Source: Tetracentron sinense | Lineage: Eukaryota; Streptophyta; Magnoliopsida; Trochodendrales; Trochodendraceae | Assembly (NCBI GenBank): GCA_015143295.1 | Contig: JABCRI010001446.1 | Location: 62,001-126,000, forward strand | Length of the DNA stretch: 64,000 bases | Direction: 5' to 3' | In this document: positions 62,849 through 64,000 of the stretch, one piece after another | How the letters are laid out: each line of letters opens with the position of its first letter | How positions within the stretch are numbered: position 1 is the first letter of the stretch | Translations under genes and position numbers: made by a program | Notes under the pieces: generated by a model | Seen by the model: the letters and a program-made list of their open reading frames with translations, nothing else | Told to the model about the DNA's origin: nothing | Database searches by the model: none

Positions 62849-64000
62849 TGTAGCACCCCGAACTTTTTCATCCTTAATAAATAGCACCTTCATAGCTAAT
62901 TGGCCGTTTTCATAAGTTTTCGTAGTCTAATTAATAATAAGGGAGAAATCGGAAATTCCGAAACGTCAGAAATGTTCGTTTTCGAAAGACGGATCCAACA
63001 CAAGTTGAATCGTCGAAATCCGACAAGCGAGTAAAAAGATATGGTCAAAACAGTCCGGACATCACAGAGCACCGATCGCTCGGTCATTACCTGCGATCGA
63101 TCGGTCCACTACCGATCGCTCGATGGCTATCGCACGGTTAACTTTTTTGTATGGGGAAATATTCCAGAGAGTGTGTTTTTGACCGATCTCTCGGTCATAA
63201 CACCGATCGATCGGTAAGCCTCCGATCGCTCGGTCCATAGCACCGATCGATCGGTCATACGCAGTTTTCTTCATTAAGGGTGTTTAAGACTTTAAACACA
63301 ACCCCTTGCCTATAAATAGGCTGAGTTCGTGCCTTAGGGTTTCAGAAACCCTCTGTGCCCTATCTTAGGAGATTTTGAGAGAGAGAAGAAGGAGAGGAAC
63401 TACTTGTTGATCAAGCTTGTGGAAGATCAAGGTTCTTCCACTTCCCTTGGTGATTCTCAACCAAGAACACAAGGTTATTGCTTGTTCAAGCCTTTGGGAA
63501 TCAAAATCTTTGATTTCACCAAGGTAGATACACTCTACTACAATCTTGCAATCCTACTAGTTACTAGATATGATTCTTCTTATATATGCCCTATCTATAT
63601 GTATTGATTCTATGTATGCAAAGGTGTGATTATATACTTGGATGTAGGTTACTATTATGATGCACTCTAAGTGTTTGATGAAATACCTCTAAGGGATTCT
63701 ATGCTTAATTATGATGATTTCTCTTATTAAGTGCATATGCTCGCATGTCTCGCATAAACCGATGGTTTCCATGGATTTCTCCAAGTACAAACAAAGGTTT
63801 TTCACGAAAAGACGAATAATGAATGATTCTAAGTAACTCTATGATTTCTCTAAGATCGTTTCACAAGCTCTAAGGATCATACCATGCTCACAAGAAAACT
63901 CTATGATAATGCTCTAAGATCGTCTCACAAGCTCCACGGATCACAATAAAAATGCTCTAAGATCTCTAAGGTTATGCTCTATGGAAATGTTCTACGGTAT
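62849..64000 (+). mobile_element. LTR I, Ty3/gypsy type, 3' end outside window
   Basis: Starts TGTAGCACCCCGAAC. Its first 350 bp clearly matches the minus-strand start of the E LTR, so it belongs to the same or a sister family. It has a palindrome array (63069-63257), a TATA box (63311-63318), an ATG-free leader (63340-63523) and a donor-like CACCAAG^GTAGATAC (63523/63524). The remainder to 64000, with GATCRTYTCACAAGCTC repeats (63850-63960), is non-coding. Confidence 0.85.
63069..63257 (+). promoter_or_regulatory. Palindrome array of LTR I
   Basis: Seven to eight motifs of the ACCGATCGATCGGT family lie in two clusters around TTTTTGTATGGGGAAATATT, at about 20-bp steps, ending about 55 bp before the TATA box. 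Confidence 0.82.

Overview
The window is a solid stack of LTR retrotransposons from a plant nuclear genome, almost certainly an angiosperm with large repeat-rich heterochromatin. The evidence is chromodomain-bearing Ty3/gypsy polyproteins of the Tekay/Del type, primer-binding sites matching plant initiator tRNA-Met (TGGTATCAGAGC), Ty1/copia remnants, and TG...CA LTRs of 0.7-3.2 kb with 5-bp target-site duplications (TSDs). I found no host gene, tRNA, rRNA or CRISPR array. The species cannot be told from the sequence.

Layout, left to right. LTR A (1-2306, +) sits in a decayed minus-strand Tekay element J (2307-7015), which sits in a copia-like LTR fragment S (7016-7463), which sits in an older Ty3 integrase pseudogene L (7464-8133). 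L is then interrupted by LTR fragment K (8134-9135, -), K by element M (5' LTR and leader, 9136-11393, +), M by copia-like LTR N (11394-12979, +), and N by an LTR-like block P (12980-14258, resuming 53940-54036).

Inside P lies Tekay element B (14259-53939, -, TSD CACAC). B carries two insertions. The first is C (17301-27384, +, TSD TACAA), a gag-only non-autonomous element that itself holds solo LTR Q (22067-24356, +, TSD CAGAC). The second is D (32802-52595, -, TSD AGGGA), a degenerate Ty1/copia element that holds E (39362-49381, -, TSD TAGGT). E is a young, structurally complete Tekay element with near-identical LTRs and uninterrupted gag and pol. Right of B come a copia-like 5' LTR R (54037-54693, +) and its leader, interrupted by LTR H (55126-62848, +). 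H contains solo LTR F (55209-60714, +, TSD CATAG), which contains solo LTR G (57446-59781, -, TSD GCATT/GCTTT). H is cut at 62849 by LTR I, which runs off the window.

Three signals recur across the Ty3 LTRs and elements and are not explained by the usual element parts. (1) Just upstream of the promoter each LTR carries a double cluster of about 4+4 copies of a 14-bp palindrome spaced about 20 bp, usually ACCGATCGATCGGT, with arms that change between families (TGCGATCGATCGCA, TACGATCGATCGTA) while core and spacing stay. (2) In elements E, B and J, gag and protease/pol are separated by a 134-148 bp AT-rich stretch with conserved splice signals whose removal joins gag to protease in frame. (3) Near the 3' end of each LTR there is a small ORF for an acidic peptide (MSAG...PWVEEEYVEE...) whose differences between families fall largely at third codon positions. 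It sits behind a conserved hairpin and overlaps a 3' splice-site-like sequence. Only E appears able to make its own proteins; C, the solo LTRs and the decayed elements would depend on enzymes supplied in trans.
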